This document shows positions 45,411 to 57,592 of a stretch of 64,000 nucleotides of DNA, piece after piece; positions within the stretch are counted from its first letter, which is position 1, and each line of letters starts with the position of its first letter. Source of the DNA: Albugo candida (taxonomy: Eukaryota > Oomycota > Peronosporomycetes > Albuginales > Albuginaceae); the NCBI GenBank assembly GCA_905220665.1, contig CAJNAR010000009.1, positions 186,001-250,000 on the forward strand, read 5' to 3'. A program made the position numbers and the translations under genes. Below the pieces are notes generated by a model. It was given only the letters and a program-made list of their open reading frames with translations, ran no database searches and was not told where the DNA came from.

Positions 45411-48400
45411 CTAGAATCCGAGTTGCACTTGCATTTGTACTTGTCTCTGTCGTACCCGTAGCAATGATCGTCGACTGAAAAATCCACCGAATGATCCTTG
45501 CGTTGCGAGCTGATCCAGCACCTTTGCAAGCCGATTGCGTTCGTCTTGGTCGTAACACTGTCTTTGATAGTACAGAACGTGCGCACTAAACGTGGTGTAG
45601 ATGACGGAAAGTGCTGGAACTGTCGGAGTTGCTGATCGCTGATCGAGCAAGCGACGATTCCGATCTGTCCAGACGAAGTGCAGTGTCACCGCTTGCAATG
45701 CACGCCACAAATCCGATATAATTGCTAAATATTCTTTCCAATCCGACCGTAGTGTTGGGACAATTGCACATGCAATATGCGTCCAACGTGGGCGAGAGGA
45801 GAAAAACTGATCCCAACTAGGAAGTAACTCCCTCCATAACTGTGCCGTGTGATAGCACTCTAGAAGGAGATGTTGATCGGATTCCACTGCCCCAGACGAA
45901 GGCTGCGTGCACAATATAATGTCGGACTGAATATCCTTCAAGAACCAGAAACGAGATCGAACTGGCAGCATCCGAAAGGCTAGGAGAAATTGTAAATCTT
46001 CGAAATTTGGCAATACACGTTGTCGAAGGTGCCGTGATGTAGCCATAAAAGTTCGAACTCGTTCTGAATCCAGTGCGTCCGATCTCTCCCGTGGTGACCA
46101 ATGTGTCGACATCGGATGACTCTTGGTTGGTTCAGGAGGTTTCCAGACGATTCGTGAGAGTTGTGAGCGTGGAATAGATGGAAAATAATGTTTCCTTTCC
46201 CTGCTTGTTACTCCCACATAAAAGGATCTGCCATTTGTGGTTGGTATAATCCAAGGGATGAGACCAATCGTCGAGTGGATACGCTGGAGAATCTGAGTAA
46301 CTTCATTGTAAAGTCGACTCAGCAACTTTTCTTCAGACGTATCCGATGTGTTCAGCTCTTCGTCGTTGTAATACATGTCGACAAAATCTTCCTTTGTTGG
46401 CCATGTGTCTCTTTCTCGAAAAAAGTCTTGAAGACTGCGAATCTCGAAAAGCGTAGCAAACGATTTCTGAAATGCTCGATGTGATTTGTTCATCAAACAT
46501 TTTGCGTACTCGGATGACGAATAGCAGCTTCATATTGTAATTATTGGTCGCAGTGAAATCACATCGGTTGTTCCATGTGGTACTGGCGGCGTTGGAGAAC
46601 TGTCAAATCTGAAATTGTTATGCTCCAATCCATCTGATGCCACAATTTCAATGCGTGTTTTCACCATGACGATATGCTCTCCCATTGAACCATTTTCTCA
46701 TGTCGATGTGGTGCGATGGTGAATATATCCATCGGCTTGTGTGGTCCAAAGGAAGGTTGAATAAGTTGTAATAATTCCGTCCAATCAGTTGTTCAATTCG
46801 CAGGAATAACTGTTGACGCATAGGATGCGAACTGCGGAAGGAATTGAATACGTTGTAGCTTATGTCGTCCCCCCCCCCAAAAAAAGGAACTTGTAGTCCA
46901 CCATCTTGTGGGCGAAGATATAAAAATTCTTTGCTGAGTAGGTGGACGTGTATTGAATCTTTTTTGTGTTTCCGACCAAGCACAAAGCGATTTAACATCG
47001 ATTGCCACTGTCGAATAGTCCCTGCTGGTACATCAACGTGCATCGTGGAATGACACAGACGTGATAAAATCATCGTTTGCGCAACCAGTAGTCGAAACAC
47101 GAACAGTTCGTGCTCGTCGAAACCATACACCAAACCCATCGTAAAAACGCTTGTTGAGAGTTGAAAAACTTTCGAATGAGTTGGTGTCTGGCCGAACGGA
47201 ATACCCAAATACTTGACCGAATCATCCGGACCCATTATGGTCAAATTGGGAGTACGTCGACACGGCTTGGTCCGATTCAACGAGAGCAAGGATGATTTAC
47301 TCAAGTTGAGTTTCGCACCCGATCCATCGCAATAGACCTTGGACGAGTTCGAGTTGCGTCAAAACACCATTTGGTGTCTCTGAAAGCAATGTCGAATCGT
47401 CCGCAAAAAATAATCCAGTTGCGACAGTCGTGCCATTAATCCAAATGCCATGTTCTTCATGTTGGCGAAGTAAATTTCCCAAAGGTTCGATCGTCATCAG
47501 AAAAAGTAATGCTGAGAGAGGATCACCTTGTTTCACTACACGTTGTGGTGTAATGGACGGTGTCATATTTCCATAATCATCAACTGCACCTTTGTGTTAT
47601 TGTACAAAAGACGAACCCAGTCGATAAAGTTTCTTTCAACGACCATTTTTACCAAAACGCGAAACATGTACGTCCAATTGACTCGATCATAAGCTTTCTC
47701 AAAGTCGCGAAATTCGCAAACGCTTTTTCCCCACGATGAGTGACCAAGTCTTGGATGTCGGTGCGATGTCGAATATGATGTTGCATCAACCGTCCTCGCA
47801 CAAATGCTTCTTGATCTTGATGGATCAATTTTGGCAAAAAACGTTGCAATCGATACGCCAACACTTTTGAAAGTACTTTCACTTCGACGCAAAGCAGTGC
47901 GATAGGTCGATAGTTTCCAGGACCACATCGTGATCCTTTCTTGTAATAAAGGGTGATTGCTGAGTGACGTGATCGAAGTAAAATTCCTCTTTCCAGCTGA
48001 TATTCGAACACGATCTTCAGACACTCTCCAAACGTTTCCGGATCAAGCTGATAAAATGCAGCTGGTAGTCCATCCATACCTGGAGAAGAACTACTCCGCA
48101 TGTGCTTGATCGCTTCCGCCATCTCGGTCGTACTTAAGGGAGTTGAGAGACGGTCTTGCTCTGCTGAGGCAAGGGAAACTTGAATCGAATCGAGTAACTT
48201 TTTTTGCTTTCTTTCACTTGGAACATTTGAGTCGGTCTGTTCAATGCTTTGAAGTTGTTTCTTGATTTTCGTCTTCCAACTTTCCCACATTTTACCGGGA
48301 TTCGAAGTTGTCCGTAACTGTTGAGCACCAAAATCGCTTCCAATTTGATTGCTTCGACAACTTTAGGAAATTCAAATAGTCGTAATGAACATTTCCAATA

Positions 48401-49221
48401 TCCTCGACCGGGTGATTGAGTTGGATTGGCACAAGTTACTTTTTGTGCCAGATGATCTCCCGCATGTCGTGGACGAAAATACTCAGGTTTTGTATACCAT
48501 ATTGTATAGCTCTTCCGACATGCAGATGTAATCAAGTCGATTCTTGCGCGGTAATGGTCCTGTAAATACTTTTTCAGTCGGATGTTGGATTCGCGAAGCG
48601 TCTACCACCCCAACTGTGGAAGCCATTCCAAACAAGCTAATCGACTTGGTTCGTGTCGAATTGTTCCACTCGAAGCATCGATAGCTGGATCGAGTGGTGT
48701 GTTGAAATCACCAAATACGATATGTGTTGCGGTCGATTCGAAAGTGTTGGAAAGCAATAACTCATAAAACCCACTCGTTCCTCGTCCTTGACCGCTGCAT
48801 GTACATTGTGAATATACACCGGTGCATCGTGAATGAGAAGACGCAAAACCAAATAACGATTTCGAATTCTTCGTTCGGTGAGTTCTTCAGCTGTTGAGTA
48901 ACCGGGAAAGTCCGAACGAAGGATTGTCATGACGCTGCCACTGCGGTTTTAAGTCGGATGGAGAAAAGCACTGTTGTGGTCATTGACGAACATTTTGTGC
49001 TGCATTTTTGAGGATATTAAAAACTGAAATGAGTCCAGTTGGTTGCGATCGTGAAACTTGGTTTCCTGAACACAACAAATGGAGTGTTGTGATAGGATGT
49101 GGTCGATAAAAAGATGACCATTTTTATGAATTCCATTAACATTCACCGTGAGTGCTGAGATATTGTTCCACGTTGAAATAATCGAGGAGCCCTTAGCATT
49201 CACGCTGAAGTCGACCAGCAA
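45411..49221 (-). pseudogene. LINE copy B ORF2: endonuclease, reverse transcriptase, zf-RVT, frameshifted
   Basis: The endonuclease starts near 49221 (ISALTVNVNGIHKNGHLF) and continues in shifted frames to about 48535. Reverse transcriptase blocks are 48290-47649, 48024-47563 (DFEKAYDRVNWTYM), 47566-47297 (QGDPLSALLF, FADDSTLL) and 47304-46648 (VKYLGIPFG). The C-terminal part is 46496-45411. In the zf-RVT motif the second Cys is lost: CTQPSSGAVESDQHLLLEC against CTQPSCG in copy A. One extra A after GTCCA near 47338 breaks the frame that is open in A. Function is lost by several frameshifts. Confidence 0.9.
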
Positions 49222-49267
49222 TCAACCTCATTTCACTATCTTCTTTTGAGAGGTGAAGTGTTGCTTT

Positions 49268-51705
49268 CTATTCTGGGAAAAAGCTGAGATTGACTGAGAG
49301 CTCGCCGATATCGCCACAGAGAAGTCCTTGCCATTTACCACCAAACCATTGAGACCAACACTTGATGCCCACATCGAAGCGTAACAACAAGTTGAGCACA
49401 TTGATTGGGAGTAAACGACAATGGTGACCCGGAATCCAAATCACTGGTCTATCGGTGAGATAGTGGATCCAATGATCGTTTGTGTAAAATTTCGGGGCAG
49501 TAGACATAAATAATAGTTCCGGTAATGCGAGAGCTTTGGTCGCCCGTGTCAAACCGTGAACAGTGTCCGGCACTGACTTCCACCACGGCATCACTTTCTA
49601 GAACAATACAGCTGTCTTTGATGGAACTTTTCCACCAACGTGGCGATTCCATCGCGTCGTAAACGTGACATCTTCGCCGAGATTGTGCGCTGCAAAAACG
49701 CGATTAATTAGAAGTAGATGTGCTACTTCGTCCAACGCAGGATCATTCGACTCCATGCATGAGATAAGCACCCCATGCATAGTGATGGGATGATCTAATG
49801 CTGCCCGGATGATTTGGTCTGGGTTAGTAAAAAATTGTACCAGCCGACGCACATGAGGGATCCACGCATCGGCTTGAACCAGCTTGTCCGGTCGAAGCTG
49901 GTGGAGTGCATTTTTGGAAATTATTTCCATGAGCTCTCCGATTTCACCAATGCGAGTTGGTCGCTCTGCTTTTTCCACCGTTGTATGACGCTTTTTATAA
50001 AAGCGTTCCGCCTCTTTCGAAGTGGCTATCTTTGTTGGCATCCGTGCTTTCACGGGAATATTTGAATGCGGTTGCCATGCGCCGGATTGGCAACCGCTTG
50101 GACTTCTTCGACTTCCACCACCATGGTTGCGAGCACAGCAAAGTAATTGCTTTTCGCCAACGTCGGGAGCGCCCGAGGTGGTGCATTGGAAACAATTTGG
50201 TCGAACGGCTCAGTCCGATTACGCTTTCCCCGTGTCCATGCCAACTGCATGTATGTGTCACCATCCTTCTCCACCCGGGGATGGGAAGATGATTGACTTT
50301 TCAATTGGATAATTGGAGGAGTAGGCTGAGATAAGTGTGGTGACCCTGGTGGTGAGATAAAAGGAGAACTGTTGAGCTCCAACGAAATTTGTTCGGAATG
50401 TTTTCGCTCCGGTCGCCTCGTCTCCAATTCTTGAATTTGAACTGGCTTCTCCACCTTTTTTGGGACCACCGCGACTGTCTTTGACGTTGTTGTTTGTTTT
50501 TGTTTTCCATGGTGTCGTTGTGCTTGTTTTTGATTCTGAGGCTGAGTGTGAGTTGTGTTTGTTTGTTTTTTGTTGTGTTTTTTTTTGTTTTTGTTTGGCT
50601 GTTGCCGCGCTCCCGTGGATAATGCAGCACCCAAATCCAAGCAGTAAGGACCACGTTGACCAAAACGTGGTCGTTCCGTTGGAATAGGAGCGTTCTTACC
50701 CCGTACTGGATAGAGCTGCTCGTCGTAAACATTTTGTTCAATCTCTTTACCAACTCGAACCAGTTGTTGGGGACATGTCGAACAGCCAAAGTAGACTCTC
50801 CATGTCGACATCACCACTTCTTTAGTGGGAACCGTCTTGCGAAAGGTGTCATATACCACTTGACACCCGAGTTCGTCAAGAGAGCGGAGAATGTTATTCC
50901 GTTCTTCCTCCACGCCGACAGCGAAAACATCGAGGTAGTACTTTGTTTCAAGAGTATCGAACTCTCGAAAAAAATACTTTTCCCCAAGGATAGTCACCGG
51001 AGGACACTCCAACTGTTGGCAGGCACCCGCCGTGGTGACCATCACCCTGATGTTTCCACCAGGCATTTTGGATACCTGATCGATTGACCGGCTCTCCAGT
51101 AGGCTTTCAAAGACCGGATTGCCGTGGTCTCGCATTAAGGAGGTCAAAATTTTCCCATTTGGAGTACGGGTCAAGGACTGGCCCGTCTCCAGACCATCGG
51201 GAAGGTTGCTTTCCGGATTTGGAAAGGTCTTGCTGCTTCCAATTTCGCAGACAGAACAGACCAATCCGGGTGCTCCCCATCAGCATATAGCTGCAGTATA
51301 GCCTCGATATCCGAGGCTTTTGGCTTTGAAAGCTCCACGCGAAATTTCGCCAGAGCTCTAGCTTGGTCCTTACGCAAGGACTCCTGCGACTTGATTATTT
51401 CTGCCAAAGTGGGACCTTTGGTGTCGTCCACACTTGCAGTTGCAGTTGCAGTTGCCTTTGGGTCACTCTGTGACGAGGTAACGACAGTACCGCTTGTACC
51501 ACCGGTAGCACAGCCGACACCGGTAGTACCGGCATTACCCTGTACCGTCACACTGGGGTGGGGGTACTTTCCACGTCATCACATAAGGGTGATGACTCAT
51601 CAACAATCATGCAATCACTCAAAACAGGGGAATCATGAGGGTTGCCACGTCACTACAAGTAGACGCTAGCACCCTTAGTTGTGTCGATATGTCGACTTGG
51701 ACCAT
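49268..51705 (-). pseudogene. LINE copy B ORF1-like region, broken
   Basis: The ATG at 51705 (MVQVDISTQLRVLASTCSDV) runs only to a TGA after about 28 codons. Main blocks: 51551-51171 (SQESLRKDQARALAKFRVEL), 51264-50050 (404 codons, containing STWRVYFGCSTCPQQLVRVG and a long Lys/Asn/Gln/Thr linker) and 50053-49598 (KRHTTVEKAERPTRIGEIGE). The 404-codon block shows the intact order better than copy A: an N-terminal globular part, a Cys-containing patch, a basic disordered linker. No complete zinc knuckle is visible. A GTTGCA hexanucleotide run lies near 51437-51455. Confidence 0.7.
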
Positions 51706-51797
51706 TGTTTTCGAGAGGAAAGAGTTGAAAAAGGTAGTTTTTCGAGTTGTTTTGTAGAAAATTGGCGGGTAACGTAGTAGCCGGCAAATTGAGAAGT

Positions 51798-51814
51798 CTG
51801 CTATGTTTCCTCAG
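51798..51814. repeat. 5' target-site duplication of LINE copy B (TSD-b)
   Basis: CTGCTATGTTTCCTCAG, the reverse complement of 18061-18077. Confidence 0.85.
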
Positions 51815-52309
51815 CGGTATGAGAGTACGGCGATAATTACAGCGCTTTTTTCATTATGAAACCTTAGCTTTCAATGCGCTCACCAACTTCCTCCATCCAC
51901 ATCAACGGACATGGAGAAACATGCGTGGTCGCACGGGTGATCCAAATAAAGATTCTGTGGATGCATAGATAACTCGCACACTTAGGTAGCACACAACAGA
52001 CATAAACACATCGCTAAGCAGGGATCTGTGCCAAGTGATTATTAGTAAAGCTTTAACTGCACCAGGTATCTATCTTACTGAAGCTATTCCTTACTCAAGT
52101 GATCTTCTGGCTTTGTATATGACGATAAACATTCAATGTGAACGAAAGCTCGCCGTTATGGAAATCGACTAACGTTGAAGTTTTTGCATGTAGAGTCTGG
52201 AGGCGATTTCATTTCTTAGGATGATGCGTGCCGTCTTTTCTACCTATCAAGGAGCATAATCATGCAAGTACTTAGGTTTAGAACGATTGGCGAATACATT
52301 AATTCTTCT
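51815..52309. other. Intergenic, nothing recognised
   Basis: No coding or repeat signal recognised. Confidence 0.4.
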
Positions 52310-52853
52310 CTAATATACTCCAGTCTTTTGCCTATGAGAACTACCAGCTGTCCGAGGGCTGACTCTGCGTCGAGCTTGTCTGTTCAAGGGATGGATGGTC
52401 GAGTCATCTTTCTGCCTGTCGTCACCAGAGTGTTTTGATTTTTTAGAGGGTATTCCCTTGGGTTGGATTCCATGACCACGTAGTCCGTCTCTGGACTCTT
52501 CCTTAAACAACCTCACGAGAATGCTAAATCGTGTTCTTTGCTGAAATTCTGACGCCAGATAACTTATCTGCTGTGCTTGCTGATGTGCCAACTCATGGGC
52601 CACCATCAATCCTAGCTGCTGAGCTTCCATTCTAATTCAGCATTGATTGATTCTGGAATTGCTCTTGCAATAGCTTAACAGCCACTAACAACTCCTCCTA
52701 GGATAATTTAGAGGCATCTCCCTCTTGTGAGCGCTCTTCCTTTTCTCGAATGAATCGAGCCAAACCTGAACGGATCGGCTCTACGGTTCGTTGGACAGTC
52801 TCGGTCACTCTGACCTTTCGCTCTCCTATAGGAGACCTCGCTAATTCACTCAT
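52310..52853 (-). pseudogene. Decayed gag-like ORF, possibly of an LTR element
   Basis: An ATG at 52853 gives MSELARSPIGERKVRVTETV, FIREKEERSQEGDASKLS, a TAG, then EELLVAVKLLQEQFQNQSM and a stop. After a frame change, 52630-52310 gives MEAQQLGLMVAHELAHQQAQ ending with a basic KSKHSGDDRQKDDS tail. Glu/Gln-rich helices followed by a basic tail suggest a retroelement gag, and the 200 bp upstream look like an LTR/leader, but no zinc knuckle is seen and no family is recognised. Confidence 0.35.
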
Positions 52854-53059
52854 ACTAAATTCAAGTCTAAACGACTATAAAAGTAAAGAATTCTTTGTAG
52901 TGACTTCCGTGGTCGAAAATCAGTTCTCTTTCCCCTTAAGGCTCTCGAATCTAAAAAAAGTCCTAAATCACGAAAGTTTCTACATCCCTCGATCTTCTAG
53001 ATCTCCATCACTGAAATCTAGAAGAAGTATAGACAGGACGCTGTCCCTCTATTAACCCA

Positions 53060-53535
53060 GGTTGCTATTCCGACGCATCTGTGTTGGTGAGAGTCGAGTT
53101 CATGAGAAGCTCGAGGGCTTGAGATGGGATACATCGAGCGGCTAGTTCACTCAGTACACATGTTTAGTAGGAATGCCACGAATATCCAACATGACCAAAT
53201 CTCCAATTTTAAATCAACAACTGTACTTTTCTTGTCGTAGAAGTGTTTCTTGACGATCCCGACCTTGAAGTAAATGTTTTGTGCTTAGATCAATGATTTA
53301 ATGACGACGGCCTTGAAAGGGTTATGCGTACACAGAGATTTTATGTTGAACCTGGTTTGTGATGCTAAGATTACTTGGCATACTCAGCGGCGAAAGATGA
53401 CATACCAGTTGATGCACTGAAGAGAGTGGCGGAGTTATATGCAGATAAATTCCCCTCAACTTAGCAAGAGAAGACTGTTGCGGAAAAAAAATCCTGACTA
53501 TATGTAGAGGCACTACATTGCAAGAATTCTTTAAG
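53060..53535 (-). mobile_element. Gypsy integrase C-terminal part, separated from the rest by Copia 2 and a MULE
   Basis: On the minus strand, LSAYNSATLFSASTGMSSF (about 53460-53400) matches the integrase segment written AYNSxxHxSTGxSPF in Ty3/Gypsy elements, and FKIGDLVMLDIRGIPTKHVY (about 53200-53150) matches the C-terminal GDLVLL motif. The upstream half of the same integrase (RHHGIPSIFISHRDSKLAL) is at 59905-60115. Stops interrupt the frame. Confidence 0.75.
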
Positions 53536-56500
53536 AACATTCAAGAAAGTTTTAGATGATGACTCAGAAAGATTATAAATTTGAGTCATGCTACTGAGTT
53601 ACATTGGTAACATTACTTCAGGAATAATTGTAATAAGGCTTCCAAGTTGTACCTTGTGTTGCATACTCATCCGGGAAAAACCTTTCTGGAGAGTACCCAC
53701 CCAATAGATGCTTTGCGATAACTGCTGTACGCAGAATCTTCTGAAATTGGGTTGTGGGATCAGTATCGCCGATAAAATTGCGATATCTCTCATGTCATTT
53801 ACGGTCCACTTCGCTAATTCGGTTGTATCCTCTGTTGGTGTAGCTAGAAGAGCGAAAGCAGTGAAGCAGCACTGAATGCAACGAAAGTGAAGTTCAAGCA
53901 GCAAGCAAATCCAAAGATGAACGGCGGAATGTTTTTCAACGGACGATATTTGCAACTTAATAAGCGTGGACACCAACAGGACGACTGAAGACAAAAGGCC
54001 AAGAGCAATCAAGAATGCAAAGCCCGATAACACGGTGTGCATGCATTTATGGCAGTCCAAGGTCAAAAATAGATATATTGGCTTCTCGACAGTGGCGTGA
54101 GCAGTCATATAGATTATGTGAAGGGTAATTTTAAAACTTTCAAGCTTCTTTACAACCCAATCAAATTCTCGATTGCGCATGGCAGTAAAGGCGGAGCAAT
54201 TGTTGTTGGCACAGTACCCATAATGCTCATAGACGGTGAAAGAGTCATCAACAATGATGTTTTGTTGTCCTAATTAAAACCAACGTCTATTACCGATTCG
54301 AGAACTATTTTCAAAAGGTTTGAAGGTTTCGTTTTGGACTTAATTGATGCGAGATCCCAAGCTCAAGAGTTCTATCATTAGAGTGGCCATTACAGGAAAA
54401 ATGTGTTTACTTGAGGGAGTATCCGGGCCGTCGAAAGATCAAGCAATGATGGCAACTATGGTACATTATAATCAGTCTCAAAGAATCAAAGTATGGCATG
54501 CTCAGCTAAAACATTTTGCCAGAAACTAAATTTATGAATTGGACAAGTGTGGTACTGTTTTATAGGTGGAAAAAAGTCCCTTGCCTCGATAGTAATGATG
54601 AGGATCTATGCATTGGATGCATTAAAGATCGGCTAACACTGAATGTATTTTTGAAGATCATCGCAAAGGGGCCAAAGACGAATGAAGTACTACAGCTTGT
54701 CTGCAGTGACGCCATGGACCGATGCCACCTCTTCTTCTGGCCGTTCAAAAGATCCCGTGACATTTGTCGATGAATATTTCAGGATTTGGTAACGTGTAAA
54801 TCTAAAGTAAGTCGCAAGTGGTGGACTATTTCGTCGAACACAAGTCAACGATATCAACAGGCAAGTTTTGCGTGAATCTACGGAGAGTGATCATACACCA
54901 GACTACAGCTCCATATACCCGCAACAATATGGGTTGTCTGAACGGATGAACAGAACATTTATAGAGAGAGCAAGGACCATGTTAGAGCAATACTGCTGGT
55001 TACGTTACGAGTTGATGAAAAAATAGTACGAACAGCGATGACACCAATGGAAGTATATTGTGGCATCAAGCCAGATATTTGTGATTTTCGTGTATTGAGT
55101 TATAATGAATATCCCTATACTGATAAATTGAAGAGTAACTTTCAGCAAGAAGATCATGCTCGCTTATTTTTCAGATACGCGATCCATTCAAAAAGTTTAG
55201 CGCGGATAAAGCAGAATTGGCGAAAGTCGAGATTTCAAGAAAAGTACAACCATCGAAATAGATTCAAGTTACATACGCTCAGTGTCTGATACTAATATCA
55301 AAGCCTATGCAAATACTCATGACATAGAGAGTGAGAATGTTTTGGATGATGTAAGTCAAAGTCAAAGTCAAACTCCAACAAATCGAGTTCGCAATAATGG
55401 ATGTCGATGAAGATGAGGGAAACCCAGCAAGAGAAAATAATCACTCAGTGACCAAGTATGATGACAGCCGGGTGAGTGCTGTCGAATATTGTGATAACGA
55501 GAATCTGCATTAGGGTGATGAAGATCTACCAATATCAAAAGATGCTCGCAGTATTTTGCCGAGGTATAGGGAATTGACTCAAATAGCGAGCTTTATCTAT
55601 TCTGCCCAGCGTAGAGTCTACTTCCTGATGAACGCACCTTTACCAACTTCTTTACCTTTCGTTGAAATAGTACCGCATGTAAGGGTTGAAAATGAAACAT
55701 TTGATAAAGACCGTCGAGGATCGAAACGACTTCGAATTAATCCAGAACTGCATGTATTGAAAATGAAAACGCAGAGACATATTCGAAGCTATCATAAGCC
55801 ACAACAATATCGAGAGGAAGCTCTTCAGATTCAACTAATCGAAAGGAACATGGGGATTGAGGAATGCACCCTCACATAAAAGACTTATCGGTTGCCGATG
55901 GATCTTTACAATCAGTTGCATATGCGTGAATACATTCAGCTGTACACAGCTCGTCTTGCTGCACAAGGTTTTCGTCAGATTCCAGATATCAATTACAAGG
56001 AAACTTATTCACCTTTTGTCAGTATGATCTCGATTATATTTTTTTAGCGTTATGCTGCCAGCTCGGGAAAGAAGTAAATCAGTATGATGTCGACACAGAT
56101 TTTCTGAATTGACACCTCGACGAAGAAATTTACATTTGAACTCCTTAAGGTTACAAAACAGAGTTTTGATAGGTTTTCAAATTGCAACAAAGTTTTATGG
56201 TGTGAAGCAGGCGTCCGCCGTATGGTACATAACTATTTCTGCAGTTTTTGGGGATCAGCCTAAGTTTAAATAATGTCTTTTAGATGCTTTCAAATTTTTT
56301 CGAAAACATCAAGCAGGAAATGTGTTGATTGCACTGTATGTGGATGATATGCTGATTGCAAGTAAGACGATACTGACGATTCAGCATCATCTTTCAAAAT
56401 TGTTCAAAGTCAATGACTCAGGTGAAGCACGATGTATTCTGGGAATGGGAACTAGCTTACATACCAAGCAACAAAACTTCAATCTTATCCCAGCAGGCTT

Positions 56501-57580
56501 GTACAATGAAAATGATTGACACATTCAATCAAAAAGCATCATCTCCTGTATACAATCTGAGCGTTCCTGGAAAAAGATTGACCAAATGCAATGAAATATA
56601 CCAAGATATGAAAAAGCGATCTCATTGTTCAATGAGTAGATCATTGCTATATGTGGCGATATATACTAGAAAAGATGCAGCACTCGCTATTTGTCAACTC
56701 AGTCAGTCATTGGAGAATCAAAGGTCAGAACATTGGGATGCAAGGACTCGGGTCTGACATTAGTTGAAGACGACTTCAGAATTCGTACTTATTTGTAAAA
56801 ACAAATAGTCGGCTCTAGAAATAGTTTTTGTAAACACTATGCCAGTCTTTTTCAAATGTAGACTACAAAGAGACGTCTCAACAGCTGAAGCAGAGTACAT
56901 GGAGTATCAATGCGTCTTCAAGAAGTACTTTGAGTAAAATCACTGTTAACGTAAATGGGCCATACAATACAGACTGTAAATTATATATACGTTGATAATC
57001 AAAGTGCAGGAGCTATGGCACAAAACGATGGATATTATAGTCGTGCAAAATACGTCGACATTAGGCACCCTAATATGGGAACATATGAAGGCTGGAGACG
57101 TAAAGCTAATATACACTACAACCAATCACCAACTGGCAAATTATTTGACGAAGCCGATTGCGAGTATGCAATTTTAAATCTTATTCCGAAGTCCCGGTTG
57201 GAAATTTCAACTTGAGGGGGAACATTTATAGAAGTTTAGATGATGACAAAAGTGATTATATTAGGGTCCTTAGTAGTTGTTGCTATTCTAACTCCTAGAC
57301 TTATATTAGCTTCGCTCTTTTATTCATGAATGGTGATATATGGTGCACTGACTTAACGTTTTTTTTTTTGACCTCAAACATCTGCATCCGATCGGCGGAA
57401 CAAATTTTCGATGATATGATTGTCTCGTGTCATGGCAACAATTACTAGTGTGAGTAACGTTGATAAAATTCCTTCAATAATAGTTGTAATGAGGCTTAGA
57501 TTAGCTTTTTGTGAACTAAGGACCTTAACGTTAATATCACTTTTGTAATTTCTTCTTTCCGCACAAGACTTATCAAGGAC
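53536..57580 (+). mobile_element. Ty1/Copia remnant 2 with diverged LTRs
   Basis: Two diverged direct repeats bracket it: AACATTCAAGAAAGTTTTAG at 53536 and AACATTTATAGAAGTTTAG at 57221, both followed by ATGATGAC, and both later holding AATWGTTGTAATRAGGCTT-like sequence. The left LTR (about 110 bp) has an internal deletion; the right is about 300 bp. TTGAGGGGG at 57212-57220 is a polypurine tract. Inside, in order: gag remnant, protease YWLLDSGVSSHIDY (54083-54124), GAG-pre-integrase, integrase, RT, RNase H. Many stops; inactive. Outer ends are approximate. Confidence 0.85.
53880..57215 (+). pseudogene. Copia 2 gag-pol remnant
   Basis: The gag end is near 53880-54080 (KFKQQANPKMNGG, no intact zinc knuckle). 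Protease has DSGVSSH. The pre-integrase/integrase zinc region is at 54590-54650 (DLCIGCIKDRLTLN), the core end VYCGIKPDICDFRVLSY at about 55050-55110. Reverse transcriptase runs from 55930 (LHMREYIQLYTARLAAQGFR) through NYKETYSPFVSMISI and QYDVDTDFLN to ALYVDDMLIASKT at 56328-56370. RNase H is at 56560-57215, with VDNQSAGAMA (56986-57015) and YVDIRHPNMG. At least ten stops or frame changes occur. It is much more decayed than Copia 1. Confidence 0.85.
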
Positions 57581-57592
57581 CATGACTTAAGG

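Larger units (their letters stand above)
45204..51796 (-). mobile_element. LINE retrotransposon, copy B (inactivated; 3' tip displaced to 40706-40780)
   Basis: The 5' terminus (CTTCTCAATTTGCCGG on the minus strand) is at 51796; the element reads leftwards to 45204, where a MULE interrupts the 3' UTR. Same domain order as copy A. The 5' flank is CTGAGGAAACATAGCAG (51814-51798), which is also the 3' flank of copy A. ORF frames are broken at different places from A, so both copies decayed separately, yet about 1 kb around the reverse-transcriptase active site differs at only about one base per hundred. Confidence 0.93.

Noticed and set aside
53599..54180. 193-codon minus-strand open frame with apparent membrane segments
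   Set aside because: The plus strand here reads as Copia gag and protease (YWLLDSGVSSHIDY) in continuity with Copia 2, so the minus frame is antisense shadow.
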